Positions 46,604 to 56,010 of a stretch of DNA of 64,000 nt are shown piece after piece (within the stretch, counting starts at the first letter, position 1; the number at the start of each line of letters is the position of its first letter). The DNA is from Burkholderiaceae bacterium (GTDB lineage: Bacteria > Pseudomonadota > Gammaproteobacteria > Burkholderiales > Burkholderiaceae_E), in assembly GCA_019635275.1 (NCBI GenBank), contig JAHBZV010000004.1, positions 1-64,000 on the forward strand, read 5' to 3'. Under the pieces are notes generated by a model. That model made no database searches. It saw only the letters and a list, made by a program, of their open reading frames with translations, and had not been told where the DNA came from. A program made the translations under genes and the position numbers.

Positions 46604-48469
46604 TCATGCGGCAACCATTGCGGCTTGGGACTTGCTGGCCACGTGCAACGTCCATAAGGCATCCACCGTCGGGGAGTTCCCGTTGACCAGTGCCTCCATC
46701 GCAGACACCACCAACTGAGCGCGATCGCGCAAGAACTCGCTGAAGTCGTCTGAAAGCTTCTTCTTCAACGCCTCGCCATTGAGATCAGCGTAGTGCCCCT
46801 TCGACAGCAGCTCGAAGGAGATCAGATGGGACTTCAGCCGATCACTGACCGCGCTTGCGTCGGCCCACTGCACGCGCTCTTCCAGATAGTTCAGAGGATC
46901 CTTGCGACCGATCATCCTATTGGTTTTCCAGGTGATAAGTGCGCAGTTCAACGCGAGGTAGCTCTGAATGCCAGCCTCCTCGAGCAGCGCATCCGGAAAG
47001 ACGTGGTGGTACTCGCGCTTCTGAATGCTTTCGTAGGACGCTGCTTTGCCATCTGCGAAATCGATGGCGCCCAGGTAGGTGGTCACGGCCAGGACTGCCC
47101 GGGCCTCGATCCCGGCAGCCTTGGGCCACCCGGCGGCCATGAGGGAGTCAACGTCAGCCAGGGGGAAGTCGGTACGATTCAGCACTGGCACGGTCGACAA
47201 GTCGCCGTCGACGAAGCTCGGTTTCTCCAGCAGAGCCTTCAGGGCTTTGAAGTCAGCGAAGGCGCGCGAAGGTGCGGTGTTCTCGTATCGGTCCGTAAAA
47301 AACGCCGACCACAGGTAGCGCCGCAACAACTTCTCCGCCTTGGCGAGAAAGTCGCCGTGGTCCGGTATCAAATCGTACGCGGCAGCGATGACCGGCAATA
47401 CGGCATTTGTCGGCAGTCGAGCATCATCGAAGACACCTTGTGCGGCCAGGAAAGCGGCCATGCGCTCCAGTCCACGCTCCAGCTTGGGCCAGTTCTCAAG
47501 CAGTCGCTTCTTGTCCATCTCCACCATGCCACGCGTGTTTGGGAGCTTGTCCTGCAACAACGCAGACGTGGAGAGGATGAGATCGGAAAGCTGGCCGTAT
47601 CTCCTAGCCGTAGGGCACTTGTCGATCAAGCTGGCTTCCAGCGCGTGAAGCGACTTCTCTGCGACGCTCTCGACTTCGGCGACGATGATGTCGTATAGCG
47701 ACAGCGGTTTGCTGTTGGTGTTCATGTTGATGAACACCTGCAAGGCCACGTCCTTGGTCGTGTCCGCTGGCAAAGACAAATAGGGCAGATTGAAGTAGGC
47801 CACGCGCTCGCGGAGCGTCGTGATTTCAGCCTTGATCTTGTCGCGCGTTGCCGTGTACGCCTTGTACTTGGCAAGTGCGTCCGACTCGCTGTCCACCGGC
47901 TCCAACGGCTTGGTGGCCTCATTCAACCATCCATCAATTTCGGTCGAGATGTCCCCGGGCCGGAGCAGGTTGACGGGCAACAAACCGCGCCTCAGGCACT
48001 GTGCCGAATCGTCCGCCCAGCGAGGCATCCGTAGCTGGTGTTTGTTCACCCAGCGTGGGATACAGCGGACCTCGACATCGCCAGACTTGTTTTCGTTCTC
48101 GCTCCGATCGAACTGCGGTAGATATATAAAGAAGGTCTCCCACTCGTAGTTGTTGTGCATCGCGCGCCAGAATGCTGTAAGGCGCTGCTGGCCGTCGAGC
48201 AGGTGTTGCGTGACGGTTCCGGACTTGGCGGGATCGGATGTGGCGATGTAACGGGACTCGAACTTCTCGGGCCCCGCCACTTCAAGCGCGAGAGTCACGC
48301 CGACTGGCAAGTTGTTGATGATCGTATTGAGAAAACTCGTGATTCGGCCACGGTCCCAAGCCTCGAGGCGCTGGAAGCGTGGGAGCTTGACCATCCCCTG
48401 CTGGATGTTCTGAAACCAGACGCCCAAGGCACGGTCCTGTGCCTTGCTGGACTGCTGCATGACGCTCAT
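46604..48469 (-). CDS. DUF262 and HNH (DUF1524-like) nuclease, GmrSD-type
   Basis: A 621-residue protein inserted in the BREX operon. The N-terminal DUF262 (GmrS-like ParB-fold nucleotidase) carries LPRFQRLEAWDRGRI and the signature HLLDGQQRLTAFW (Asp92-Arg96). The C-terminal part has REYHHVFPDALLEE (His488-His489) and CALITWKTNRMIG, matching a DUF1524 HNH endonuclease. Such proteins are type IV restriction enzymes that cut modified phage DNA. BREX plus a GmrSD enzyme (BrxU) is known to give complementary defence. It lies 50 bp after brxHII and 19 bp before pglZ. Confidence 0.88.
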   Translation of the reverse strand: MSVMQQSSKAQDRALGVWFQNIQQGMVKLPRFQRLEAWDRGRITSFLNTIINNLPVGVTLALEVAGPEKFESRYIATSDPAKSGTVTQHLLDGQQRLTAFWRAMHNNYEWETFFIYLPQFDRSENENKSGDVEVRCIPRWVNKHQLRMPRWADDSAQCLRRGLLPVNLLRPGDISTEIDGWLNEATKPLEPVDSESDALAKYKAYTATRDKIKAEITTLRERVAYFNLPYLSLPADTTKDVALQVFINMNTNSKPLSLYDIIVAEVESVAEKSLHALEASLIDKCPTARRYGQLSDLILSTSALLQDKLPNTRGMVEMDKKRLLENWPKLERGLERMAAFLAAQGVFDDARLPTNAVLPVIAAAYDLIPDHGDFLAKAEKLLRRYLWSAFFTDRYENTAPSRAFADFKALKALLEKPSFVDGDLSTVPVLNRTDFPLADVDSLMAAGWPKAAGIEARAVLAVTTYLGAIDFADGKAASYESIQKREYHHVFPDALLEEAGIQSYLALNCALITWKTNRMIGRKDPLNYLEERVQWADASAVSDRLKSHLISFELLSKGHYADLNGEALKKKLSDDFSEFLRDRAQLVVSAMEALVNGNSPTVDALWTLHVASKSQAAMVAA

Positions 48470-48519
48470 TTGTCTGCTCCGCTCTTTCTTCTGTTCGCTG
48501 TTTGCCCTGCATCGCTTCT

Positions 48520-51348
48520 CTAAGTAGGCCGAGGTAAAGCATCGCTCGAACCGACCCGGAGCATCAGCACCGCATTGAGGTCCGGGATGCTGGCCTCGGC
48601 ATCGTCCAGCGCCGCCATTCGCACCTGGTGCTCAGCGTCCAGCCGCTTGCGCCGATGCTCGCGCACTTGCGGCAAGCCAATCCGCCCGATCGCCTGATGG
48701 CGCGCATCGTATGCGTAGCGGGCGCGCTCGCGCTCGTCCTTCAACCGGGCGCGATGCTCTTCCAGCAGGCTGTCAAACAGCCGCTCCCCCTGGGTTTTGG
48801 CTGCGGCTATCGAAGCATCGAACCAGCTAGTGGAATCCTCGCTGCTGCTCTTGCCATGGATCTCGACTGCTTCCGTAAGCAGCAGATCCCAGATGCGCTT
48901 GGCGGTCGGAACAAAGGTTCGCCCATCGTCCGTGGCGAATGCCGGCAAGAAGCGCTTGAGGTTGAACCCGGGCGCCGAAAGGCTGATCTCCCACAGGGAC
49001 CACACGCCCTGGATCCCGTCGGGCAGGCCGCCCACTTTGACGCAGGGCAGCGGTTGCCCGGCCACCCAGCGAGGCAGTTCACTAATGACCGCCCTCGCGC
49101 GCGGGTCTTCTAGCGTCACCCACTCGAGTTCAGGGTTCTGCTCGGCCGTGCGCGCGTCAAAGCACACCCTGGGCGACTCGCTGCCATCCGCCCAGCGCAC
49201 GCGCCAAGCGTCACCGCTCTTCACTGCCGAGCCGCCCCGGGCCGGCAGGCCCGTGGTGATCGCGCGCTCGAGCCAGAACTGCGCGGGATGGTCACGCCAC
49301 TTGCGGGCGTCGTCGGGCTTCAGGGGGTGCGCATCGGCAAGCAGGTCGCTGTTCTTGCGCGCCTCCGCCACCTTGTCGCGCACCTGGTGGATCGCGGCGT
49401 CGCATTCCTTCTCGATGGAAGCCGGGTCCTGCAGCCCGTGTACGAACAGCTCGTCGAAGATCGGCTCGGCTTCCACCGAATCCATCACGTCGGACGCCTT
49501 GTCGACACCGAACTCTTCGGCGATGACGGCCAGCTTCTCTTCGAGCACCTGGCGGACGCGGTGCTCGACGGTGTCTTCGAGCACGAAGTTGATGGCGCGC
49601 ACTACGTGCTTCTGCCCGATGCGATCCACGCGGCCGATGCGCTGCTCCAGGCGCATCGGGTTCCATGGCATGTCGAAGTTGACCACGACATGGCAGAACT
49701 GCAGGTTCAGGCCTTCGCCCCCGGCGTCAGTGGAGATCAGCACCCGTTTCTCGCCCGCGAACGCCTGTTGCGCCCTTGTGCGGGCATCGAGATCCATGCC
49801 GCCATTCAGCAGCGCCACCGAGAAGCCACGGCTTTCCAGGAACCCCGCCAGCATCACCTGCGTCGGCACGAACTCGGTGAAGATCAGCACCTTGAGCACC
49901 GGATCGTTCTCGTCCTGCTGCAACTTGTAGATCAGCTCCAGCAGTGCTTCGGCCTTGGCGTCGGTGCCCTGCGCTTCAGTCTCGCGCGCCAGGTTCAGCA
50001 GCAGGTCAACTTCCGCCTTCTCCTGCGCCCACCCTGCGGTCTGGACGGCGATGTCCACCTGACTCTGACCGTCCAGTTCCGCCCATTCGTCCGTCTCGGC
50101 AAGATCGAACAGGTTGGCCTGGGGCTGTGGCGAGTCGAGCAGTGCCTGCCGTTTCTCCAGCGTGGTGCGAATCGCTGCGGTACTCGAAGTCACGAGCCGC
50201 TGCATCAGGATCATCAGGAACCCGATGTGACGCTGTTTAGCCGCGAGCGCCTGGTTGTAGCCGTGACGCACGTAGTCGGTCACAGCCTCGTACAGGCGCT
50301 GCTGCGCGACATGCCTGTCTTGCCAGGCGACCGCGTGTAGGCGGGGCACGCGCGGCTTGAAGAGCGGGCGGCCCTCGGCGTCGATCGCGACACGCTTCTC
50401 GGTGCGGATGACGAAGGGCCGCACGCGCTCCTGCGTGACGCTGCCTTCGTCGGGAAACGAGTCCCGGTCGATGAGCTGCATCAGGCGCAGGAACTGATCC
50501 GTCTTGCCCTGGTGCGGCGTCGCCGACAGCAGCAACACATAGGGCGCCGCCTCGGCCAGCGCGGCACCCAGCTTGTACCGGGCCACTTGCTCGGTGCTGC
50601 CGCCCATGCGGTGAGACTCGTCGATGATGACCAGATCCCACGACGCCGAGACCAGGTCCTCGAAGCGCTCGCGGTTGTAGTTCGCCAGCTGCTCCAGGCT
50701 CCAACCCCGCCGCCCTTCGATCGGCTTGACCGAGTCCAGCGAGCAGATCACCTGGTCATGCAGCCGCCAGAGATTCTCCTCATCGTTGCGCCACTGCCGG
50801 AAGGCGGCCAGCTCGGCCGGGTCGATGTGTTGGAGCTTCTCGCCGAAGTGCAGGCGCATCTCGGCCTGCCACTGGCGGACCAGCCCCTTGGGGGCCACCA
50901 CCAGGATCCGGCGCGCCATGCCGCGAAGCTTCAGCTCGCGCAGGATCAGCCCGGCCTCGATCGTCTTGCCCAGCCCCACTTCGTCGGCCAGCAGGTAGCG
51001 AATGCGGTGCTGGCTCATCGCGCGGTTCAGCGCGTAGAGCTGGTGCGGCAGCGGGACGACACTAGACTGAATTGGCGCAAGGAGCAGGTTGTCCTCCAGC
51101 GCGTCGAGCAGCTTGGCCGCTGCGGCGGCATGCAGCACGGTGTTGGCGGACGGTTCGACGCGTTCGAGCGCCATCAGCTCCGTCGCCCGGGCTCGCACCA
51201 CCGCATCCTTGGCCGGCAGCCACACCCGGTAGACGTCCTCGCCCCACATGTCCTGCCGGTCGACGACACGGCACGGCGCGGACTGGCGCTGGTGCCAGCA
51301 CCAGGTGCCGATCTGATGACCGTCCTGCACGGCTCGCGCCTCGGCCAT
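48520..51348 (-). CDS. brxHII: BREX-3 SNF2/helicase-like protein BrxHII
   Basis: A 942-residue superfamily 2 helicase. Walker A is DEVGLGKTIEAGLILRELK (from residue 122), motif II is LVIIDESHRMGG, motif III LLSATPHQGKTDQF. The C-terminal RecA-like lobe contains KVLIFTEFVPTQVMLAGFL, LISTDAGGEGLNLQFC and RLEQRIGRVDRIGQK. The protein starts inside the pglXI stop codon (ATGA). Type 3 BREX carries this helicase between pglXI and pglZ, exactly as here. Confidence 0.93.
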   Translation of the reverse strand: MAEARAVQDGHQIGTWCWHQRQSAPCRVVDRQDMWGEDVYRVWLPAKDAVVRARATELMALERVEPSANTVLHAAAAAKLLDALEDNLLLAPIQSSVVPLPHQLYALNRAMSQHRIRYLLADEVGLGKTIEAGLILRELKLRGMARRILVVAPKGLVRQWQAEMRLHFGEKLQHIDPAELAAFRQWRNDEENLWRLHDQVICSLDSVKPIEGRRGWSLEQLANYNRERFEDLVSASWDLVIIDESHRMGGSTEQVARYKLGAALAEAAPYVLLLSATPHQGKTDQFLRLMQLIDRDSFPDEGSVTQERVRPFVIRTEKRVAIDAEGRPLFKPRVPRLHAVAWQDRHVAQQRLYEAVTDYVRHGYNQALAAKQRHIGFLMILMQRLVTSSTAAIRTTLEKRQALLDSPQPQANLFDLAETDEWAELDGQSQVDIAVQTAGWAQEKAEVDLLLNLARETEAQGTDAKAEALLELIYKLQQDENDPVLKVLIFTEFVPTQVMLAGFLESRGFSVALLNGGMDLDARTRAQQAFAGEKRVLISTDAGGEGLNLQFCHVVVNFDMPWNPMRLEQRIGRVDRIGQKHVVRAINFVLEDTVEHRVRQVLEEKLAVIAEEFGVDKASDVMDSVEAEPIFDELFVHGLQDPASIEKECDAAIHQVRDKVAEARKNSDLLADAHPLKPDDARKWRDHPAQFWLERAITTGLPARGGSAVKSGDAWRVRWADGSESPRVCFDARTAEQNPELEWVTLEDPRARAVISELPRWVAGQPLPCVKVGGLPDGIQGVWSLWEISLSAPGFNLKRFLPAFATDDGRTFVPTAKRIWDLLLTEAVEIHGKSSSEDSTSWFDASIAAAKTQGERLFDSLLEEHRARLKDERERARYAYDARHQAIGRIGLPQVREHRRKRLDAEHQVRMAALDDAEASIPDLNAVLMLRVGSSDALPRPT

Positions 51349-54137
51349 CAGGCGCTCGCCTCCGCGCGGGTCAACGCTTGGTCATACCAGAGGAGCAGCT
51401 TCTCGTCTTCCTGCAGCGCCTCTTCGGGGATCTTTAGCGCGACCTTGATGATGGTTGCGTAGTCCTTGCGGCCCCAGGCCGCCTTGAAGCCTGCGCGGAG
51501 CACCTCGAGTCGGAACTCCTTGAGCTTGCGGCCCGTGGCACCGGCGTACACATCGAACTCTCTTAGCAGCGCCTTTTCGCGCTTCTTCTCCAGGTCTTGC
51601 GCCTTGTTCGGGTCGGGCACGTACCACCGGTCCTGCGCCTTCGCCTTCAGTCGCGGATCCGCCTTGTCCAGGCTCCGCAGCTCCTTGAAGTTGGTCGACA
51701 GGTAGCTGTGGATCTGGCTCGGCACATCGCTCGCCCCGTCGTACTTCAGGAAATTGTTCTCAAGCAACGCAGACAGCTCCGGCTTGGCCTCATGCTTCTT
51801 CCAGCCGGCACCAAGCTGCGTGATGAACTCGGGGTGAATCTCCTGGTAGGTCGAGGGACGCGCCTTGAGGAAATCGACCAGCCAGTCGATCGCGCTGCGC
51901 TCGTCGCTGACGAACAGCTCCATCTGCGGCGCCTGGGTTACCTGCGCGCGCTTCTTGTCGTAGATCGTCACCTGTTCAGGCAGGAACACCATGCCGTCGC
52001 GCTCTGCGAAACGAATTCGCAAGCCGCTGAGAAACTCGTCGCTTGACAGCGGGACGGCTGCATCGTGGCGAACGAACCACGCCACCATGCGATCGAAGAT
52101 TCGTCGTGGCTCTCTCTCGACGACAAACTCCAGTTCACTGGCCTTTAGCTTGACGACGGGAAGCTGCCGCAAGTGAGTCTGAACAAAGTCCCACGCGGAC
52201 TCGGGTACAGCTCCCCGCTCAACAAATCTCTGCTCAAGTCCGCCGTTCGGCTTGTAGGCTGATATGACCAAGTCCTGCTTAACGGTATTTGGCGAAATAC
52301 CCTGTTGAAAGCTTCCTTGCCGCTTGTCGAGAGCATTCACCTCCGCGACCACGAAGCCGGCCTGCTGAAGTGCAACCTGAATCGCGTTCCAGACGGACGC
52401 CCGGCTGTTTGAGAAGACAACGGTCATCCAGCGGCCTGGCTTCAAGACGCGGAAATACTCAGAGAAGCAACGATGCATGAGGCGCTGATACTCTGGGACC
52501 GCCTTTCGGCGAACACGATCAACGATCGCCTCGGCTCTTGCATCTGTTGTTACGCCATGCCAAGTCTCGACCATGAAATTGAGGTCCGCGTAGTAGATGT
52601 TCTCGCCAAAAGGAGGATCGGTGAAAACGTAGTCAACCGAAGAGTCCGAAAGTGCAGAGCCGCTCGCGCTTCCCGTCGATACCATCACAGCTTGCGCGGC
52701 ACCATGAAACGAGGAAAACGTCTTCGTTAGGCGATCAAGTTTTCCCTCAAACTGCGTTGAGACGCTAACCTCGGAAATAAGCGAGGGCACATAGAAGACC
52801 CCTGGCAAGTCGAGCCCAACCTGAGATCCACCGAGGCGACCGTGCTGGATCGGCTTATATCGATTAAGCACGGACATCCCTCGGATGCCTTGCTCAACAA
52901 AGTACATGAGCATGTGTCGCAAGCGGCGATCCGGAATACGCTTGACACGATCCCACAACGTGCCCATCGCTTGCGCCGCTCTTGGCAAAAACATCGAATG
53001 AATGGTCGATGTGTTAGTAGTCCGCATCCGACCTACCCGCGACATTTGGGAGTCCGGCAGCGAATCCCGTGGCAGTTCCTCAGGAATGGGTAATCGTGAG
53101 ATGCGGTCTAGTATCTCTAGGTCAAAGGCATCCGGCTTCTTCACAAACTTCTGCTTTCCGATCCGGTACTGAATCCAAACGGGAGTTCGTTTTGGTCTCT
53201 TTACAACGAGATTAGTTGCCGAATCGACGAAGCTCTCAAAGCGAAGATCCATCTGTTCCTTATTCCCTTCCGCCCCGCAATGCGGACATGGGAAGACGTC
53301 GGCGACTTCCTGCGTAACATCGTCGACTGCAGCCTCGGCAAAGATGAACTCCCCCAAGCAAGATCGACACGTAAGCGACTCGCTCCAAACCGTGTACTCG
53401 ATTCGCGCTTTGGTTCGGCCGTCCGTGTGGAGGGTCTCGTACATCCAACCGAGATCCTTTTCCACCGACTTGAGCAACTCCTTTCCCGCCTCGGAAAACG
53501 CTTCGACGTCGAAAGGCAAGTTGTAGTTGGCCGCTATGAAGGAAGCTGCCGGCGACAGGTCATTGAGCACAACTCGCCGTGGCCCCCACTGGGGCACAGC
53601 GCGACCTTCCTTCTTCCATGCCATCTCGAGTTCGTGTCGGTAGGCGGTCGGTGCGCTGCCGCACCACTGCCCCGCCACGCCCGTCATACCGGAACCGGCA
53701 AAACCGTCCAGCACGATATCCCCCGGCCTTGTGTAATGAAGGATGGAGGGGACGATTGCGAGATGAGGTACCTTAGTGTGATACGCGTGGGCCCTGTAGA
53801 TGGGATCGGTCTTGCCGACGGAGACGTCAATGGCCAGCGGCTCGCGGGTGTACTTCTCTTGCGCGTCATAGGGCTTGCCGTAATGCTTGGCGAAGTCGCT
53901 CAGCCACGGATTCGGGCACGCGGTGTAGTACGGCGGATCGGACATGGCCAGAATGGCTTCGTCGGTGCCATTGGGAAAGCCGTCCTGCCTTCGGAATGCG
54001 GGATCCTTGAGCTTCTCAGCCAGCAGCTTCAGGAAGTGCTCACGCCGCGCCTGCTCGCTCGGGAACTTCTGCCCCAGACATTCGACCGGCCCTGAGGCTG
54101 CGGCGCCACCTAGGTTCAGGGATTGGGTACCACTCAT
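51348..54137 (-). CDS. pglXI: BREX-3 adenine-specific DNA methyltransferase PglXI
   Basis: A 929-residue DNA methyltransferase that should mark host DNA. Catalytic motif IV DPPYYT is at 67-72, followed by the SAM-binding IVLDGFAGSGMTGVAGQW (141-158), the order of beta-class amino methyltransferases. A second DPPFGENIYYADL occurs at about 507-519. The middle contains CxxC pairs (LTCRSCLG, FPCPHCGA) suggesting a zinc ribbon in the target-recognition part. The ATG at 54137 overlaps the stop of the AlbA_2 gene (ATGA). Confidence 0.92.
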   Translation of the reverse strand: MSGTQSLNLGGAAASGPVECLGQKFPSEQARREHFLKLLAEKLKDPAFRRQDGFPNGTDEAILAMSDPPYYTACPNPWLSDFAKHYGKPYDAQEKYTREPLAIDVSVGKTDPIYRAHAYHTKVPHLAIVPSILHYTRPGDIVLDGFAGSGMTGVAGQWCGSAPTAYRHELEMAWKKEGRAVPQWGPRRVVLNDLSPAASFIAANYNLPFDVEAFSEAGKELLKSVEKDLGWMYETLHTDGRTKARIEYTVWSESLTCRSCLGEFIFAEAAVDDVTQEVADVFPCPHCGAEGNKEQMDLRFESFVDSATNLVVKRPKRTPVWIQYRIGKQKFVKKPDAFDLEILDRISRLPIPEELPRDSLPDSQMSRVGRMRTTNTSTIHSMFLPRAAQAMGTLWDRVKRIPDRRLRHMLMYFVEQGIRGMSVLNRYKPIQHGRLGGSQVGLDLPGVFYVPSLISEVSVSTQFEGKLDRLTKTFSSFHGAAQAVMVSTGSASGSALSDSSVDYVFTDPPFGENIYYADLNFMVETWHGVTTDARAEAIVDRVRRKAVPEYQRLMHRCFSEYFRVLKPGRWMTVVFSNSRASVWNAIQVALQQAGFVVAEVNALDKRQGSFQQGISPNTVKQDLVISAYKPNGGLEQRFVERGAVPESAWDFVQTHLRQLPVVKLKASELEFVVEREPRRIFDRMVAWFVRHDAAVPLSSDEFLSGLRIRFAERDGMVFLPEQVTIYDKKRAQVTQAPQMELFVSDERSAIDWLVDFLKARPSTYQEIHPEFITQLGAGWKKHEAKPELSALLENNFLKYDGASDVPSQIHSYLSTNFKELRSLDKADPRLKAKAQDRWYVPDPNKAQDLEKKREKALLREFDVYAGATGRKLKEFRLEVLRAGFKAAWGRKDYATIIKVALKIPEEALQEDEKLLLWYDQALTRAEASA

Positions 54138-56008
54138 GGTTGTTCTTCCGTATGGCTTGCGGCCTGTTGTTCGCGCCAGAGCTTGAGCTGGACGCCGGCT
54201 TCTGTGAGGACGTAGCGCTGGTTGGGCGAAGTGGGCTTGTCGGGTTTGGTCATGCGCACGATCCCGCCAGCGAGTAGGGGCTCCAGATGCTGCCGTTTGA
54301 AGTGGGCGCGCTGCCTGTGGCCGGTATGCGCGGTCAACTCGAGGATGGTGCGCGGCACGTCGACGAGGCCGACGATCTGCCACTGAATGGCGGTCAACTG
54401 TACAAGTGACTGCACAAGCTTCTCCTGCCCAACGCCAGCTTGTGCAGCGGCTTGTGCAGTGCTCTGCTCGGCGCCGCCGGACGTCAGCGCCTCACCGCTA
54501 CCCGATTGATTTCCTTGCGAATATTCCGTTTTCTCAACCGGAAACCGGGCACGCAGATGCTCGGCCAGAACGAATACGTTGCCGGCCTCGCCCTGCGCCA
54601 CTAGAAGGGCTTGTACGGTGAGCCGCTGGACCAGCTGGCGTGCGTCGGCGCCGGAAAAACCGGTCAACGCCTTCACATCGGTCAAGTCGATCCGGCCCTT
54701 GCGGGTCAGGTAGGCGAAGACATCGGCCTCCTCCTCGCTCAGATGGGCGCCCAGTTGGGCCTGGGCCAGCAACTGGGCCTCGGTGATGAGCTTCTCTCTT
54801 CGAAGGCGCAGGCGAAAGCTCTTTTCGGCCTTGTGGTTTTCGATCTCCGGCGGAACGAAGCCCAGCTTGCGCCAGCCGTCGAAAATCGCGCGCACGCCGG
54901 TGCCGCCTTGGTCGGACAGGCCGATGCGGCGGAAGGCGTTGACGATGCTCGGGTTGCGCACTTCCTTGTCGCCAGGGTCAAGCAGTTGCTCACGCGAGGC
55001 GAAGGCGTCTCCGGGGTTGAAAAACTCGGTCTGGTCGCGAAAGAAGCGGATCACCGGTACCCGAGTGGTATCGCCGAAATCCTGGTGGATGAGCAGGTTG
55101 ATGGCCGCTTCGCGGAAAGAGATGTAGTCCGGCGGGTCGTCATCGCGGCGCAGGGTGGTGGCGTCGACGGCAAAAGGCCGCTCACTGTGACGGAAGTAAA
55201 AGTCGACGACAGCCTGCCAAGCCTTGATGAGGTTGTCCTCGACGGTCAGGCGGTCGGCCCAGCGCACGGCGGAGTCGTACTGGGCACTGGTGTGGCGGTA
55301 GAGCTGCACGTCTGCCACCATGCGCGGCAGCACCTGACGGACATACTCACCGCTCCCCAGAACCAGAATGGCCGCACGCGTGGGGCGCAGCACGCCACCT
55401 TGCTCGACGAGAAAGCCCCAACTTCGCAGGAACGCGGTGTCATCGGCGGCGGTGTCCTTGCCGGGGTTGCTGGACGCGAAGCGTGCGCGATACCAGCGCA
55501 CAGACTCTTCGTCGAAGCAGCGGGAGATGTCTACTTCCAGTGGCTCGGCGTCGTAGCGAACGGCCGCAGCGTCGCGCATGAAGCGCAGCAGCTCGTCACC
55601 CGTGCAGGTGTCGTCGCGTCCGCCGCGGCGGACGTGCGCCTTCTTAGGGTTGCCGTCGAGGTAGACAGGCTTCTGTTGCCGTGCGGCTTCGGGGATGTAG
55701 AACGCGAGCACCGTGCCTTCGGGGAGATTGTGCACCGTGCCGTCGATAGGAAGGAACACACTGATCTTGTTGATGTCCCGAACCTGGCCGAGAAACGTGT
55801 TCTGCACTTGGTCGGCATCCGTGACGCCGGTGATTATGAACAAGCCCTTGGCCTGCTTCACGCCGAACACCAAGTGCCCGCCCGCCGTGTTGGCGAAGGC
55901 GCTAACGGTTGAGAGTGCACTCTTGGGGACTTCCCAAGATGCCTCCTTGAACTCGATGTCGTTCCATTCGATGGACTCGAGACGCTGTAGCAGTTCGTCA
56001 CGAGTCAT
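54134..56008 (-). CDS. AlbA_2 / HATPase-like protein embedded in BREX
   Basis: A 624-residue protein. Residues about 15-130 form an AlbA_2 (Schlafen-type) domain with WNDIEFKEASWEVPKSALST and AFANTAGGHLVFGV. Residues about 260-400 resemble the HATPase_c_4 module of RecG-like ATP-binding regulators (ISFREAAINLLIHQDFG, FFNPGDAF, GLSDQGGTGVRAIFDGW). The C-terminus has one or two winged-helix segments (RTILELTAHTGHRQRAHFKR). It starts 2 nt after brxC and its stop overlaps pglXI, so it is fully coupled to the BREX operon. It is not a core type 3 component; a regulatory or accessory defence role is inferred. Confidence 0.85.
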   Translation of the reverse strand: MTRDELLQRLESIEWNDIEFKEASWEVPKSALSTVSAFANTAGGHLVFGVKQAKGLFIITGVTDADQVQNTFLGQVRDINKISVFLPIDGTVHNLPEGTVLAFYIPEAARQQKPVYLDGNPKKAHVRRGGRDDTCTGDELLRFMRDAAAVRYDAEPLEVDISRCFDEESVRWYRARFASSNPGKDTAADDTAFLRSWGFLVEQGGVLRPTRAAILVLGSGEYVRQVLPRMVADVQLYRHTSAQYDSAVRWADRLTVEDNLIKAWQAVVDFYFRHSERPFAVDATTLRRDDDPPDYISFREAAINLLIHQDFGDTTRVPVIRFFRDQTEFFNPGDAFASREQLLDPGDKEVRNPSIVNAFRRIGLSDQGGTGVRAIFDGWRKLGFVPPEIENHKAEKSFRLRLRREKLITEAQLLAQAQLGAHLSEEEADVFAYLTRKGRIDLTDVKALTGFSGADARQLVQRLTVQALLVAQGEAGNVFVLAEHLRARFPVEKTEYSQGNQSGSGEALTSGGAEQSTAQAAAQAGVGQEKLVQSLVQLTAIQWQIVGLVDVPRTILELTAHTGHRQRAHFKRQHLEPLLAGGIVRMTKPDKPTSPNQRYVLTEAGVQLKLWREQQAASHTEEQP

Positions 56009-56010
56009 GC

